Shown here: piece by piece, positions 62,706 through 64,000 of the stretch
Numbering within the stretch: position 1 is the first letter of the stretch
How the letters are laid out: each line of letters begins with the position of its first letter
Assembly: GCF_029227915.1 (NCBI RefSeq)
Contig: NC_079887.1
Coordinates: 13,516,001 to 13,580,000 of the forward strand
Reading direction: 5' to 3'
Origin: Hydractinia symbiolongicarpus
Taxonomy: Eukaryota > Cnidaria > Hydrozoa > Anthoathecata > Hydractiniidae
DNA length: 64,000 nt
The notes under the pieces: model-generated
What the model saw: only the letters and a program-made list of their open reading frames with translations
Databases searched by the model: none
What the model was told of the DNA's origin: nothing
Translations under genes and position numbers: made by a program

Positions 62706-64000
62706 GTAATTTGTCAGAGTTACTGTTTTAAACATGACTGTCATTTATAATGTAAAAATTATATTACATTATATGATATACAGATGTGAGTTCAACTGTC
62801 TTTTCTTCAAAATTCAAAGGAGATTTCTTAAAATGCAAGTGCTTGCAAAACCAGTAAGTTTTCTGTTTCGTAAATTAGTTGTGCAAAGTCACAAAAAAAT
62901 ATAGCTAAAAATATTAATTCTACTCGATTGTTTACTTGAAAATACAAAGTGTTTGAAGCAGTAACTCCTTTTCTTTTTGCATGATTTCATGTCAGTTTTA
63001 TTATCATTTTTGATAACTTATTAATTAATTGTTTTTATTATCATTTTATTTACACTATCGTAGCACCATTGCAAAATAATCAGTCTATTTTTATACATTA
63101 ATAAACCCTAACTTATCTTTTTTACTTATATCTAATGTTCCTCTCTAATCCTATTTTCTTTTTAATTAAAGGAAGTCTTTGTTGTCTAATTACACTAATT
63201 TGCAGTTACAAGTGGAGAATTAGATCAGATTTTGTGGCTGTTTATTTACTTTTATGAGAGTTTCATGATTGACATAACATGACACCATAAGAAAGGAAAT
63301 ATATTTTTTAAAAAACTATGTGAACCAAATATTTCTTTAAACAAAAACAAATATTTAAATCCAAACAAGAGAAACAAAACAGTGAACACTTTAAAAGCTA
63401 TGCGTTATTAGTGGACCTTGAGTTTCATTCATTTCTCCTTATAAGGCAATATAAAGGTTTAGAATTGCATATATTAATTCCATATTAACAAAAAAAAACA
63501 GACACCATTATAAACGTGTTATGACATAATCTTTGTTTATTAGCCAACCAGGGGGTCAGCATGCTTGCATTGATAAATCAAATAATTAAGCAGGAAATTA
63601 GAATTTGACAAACACGAGCTTGACAAGATGGTATGCAACCATGTATAGGAACAATGTTAAATATTCAAGGAATCTTTTATAGTCTATTTTCGTAGAAATA
63701 AGTATTCATCAATTCCAGGATAAACTTAAAGATGATGAAATGAAACAATCTACTGTTGCCATACACAAAAATGTTCTTCATGTAACTGCTGGATAACCTT
63801 TAACTAAATCAAAAAAATAATATTAACGAAGAAAAAAAACTAATTCAAATTATACAAATTTTCTTAATTTAATTTGTGTACTTTTGTAAAATATGCACAA
63901 AAAATTCTCATTATAGCAGCACACAACGATGAAACAAAGCACTTCAGTAAATGCATAGATAAGCATAAATCGTCATTTCTTTTTCTTTTTTGTCTATATA
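62706..64000. other. Intron after paxillin exon 2
   Basis: No further LD or LIM exon was recognised before the window ends. AT-rich with homopolymer runs. Confidence 0.4.

Overview
The window is nuclear DNA of an AT-rich, intron-rich animal. The protein-coding genes are animal-type (PRPF18, CHCHD2/10, p70 S6 kinase, paxillin, AFG1-like ATPase). The transposon mix (DIRS, Penelope-like, pogo/Tigger, Ty3/gypsy, THAP-DDE, tRNA-derived SINEs, many palindromic MITEs) suits an invertebrate. My best guess is a cnidarian, perhaps a hydrozoan, but the sequence does not prove it. I see no prokaryotic operon, CRISPR array or obvious horizontally acquired cassette.

Layout. 2.5-3.0 kb: a small secreted cysteine-rich protein with chitin-binding-like spacing. 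6.6-8.6 kb: PRPF18, a second-step splicing factor, complete in three exons. 9.9-10.8 kb: an 18-bp minisatellite, followed by a 700-bp palindrome-ended element. 13.1-22.7 kb, minus strand: two tandem genes for AFG1-like mitochondrial AAA ATPases with the same three-exon structure. The upstream copy (B) is full length. The downstream copy (A) has lost short internal segments and its C-terminal tail, whose remains are still visible behind a stop codon. 23.7-27.7 kb: a decayed THAP-domain/DDE transposase-like gene split by other repeats, including a 1.75-kb element whose ends are inverted arrays of about 31-bp units. 27.9-32.0 kb: a DIRS-type tyrosine-recombinase retrotransposon with complex inverted termini, an intact-looking recombinase and a gutted reverse transcriptase.

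32.0-36.5 kb: CHCHD2/10, a twin-CX9C mitochondrial protein, in three exons, with its first intron carrying a SINE. 37.8-40.1 kb: a decayed pogo/Tigger transposon, interrupted by a MITE and by a 9-bp minisatellite that occupies part of the transposase frame. 40.4-53.8 kb: a complete ribosomal protein S6 kinase gene in 18 coding exons (648 residues) with TOS motif, T-loop, turn motif, hydrophobic motif and RSPRR motif. Its introns hold a Penelope-like fragment, a minus-strand pogo-like transposase and tandem repeats. 58.9-62.7 kb and beyond: the first coding exons of a paxillin-family gene, with a possible alternative first exon.

The genes are not an operon or obvious pathway. Two encode mitochondrial proteins (AFG1L, CHCHD2) and two encode growth/adhesion signalling proteins (S6K, paxillin). 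Exon boundaries were set by hand from GT/AG sites, reading-frame continuity and family similarity, with no transcript evidence. The most useful leads are the 39-nt in-frame S6K exon that carries RSPRR, the alternative paxillin start exon, the decaying AFG1L duplicate, the DIRS termini and several near-perfect palindromes.
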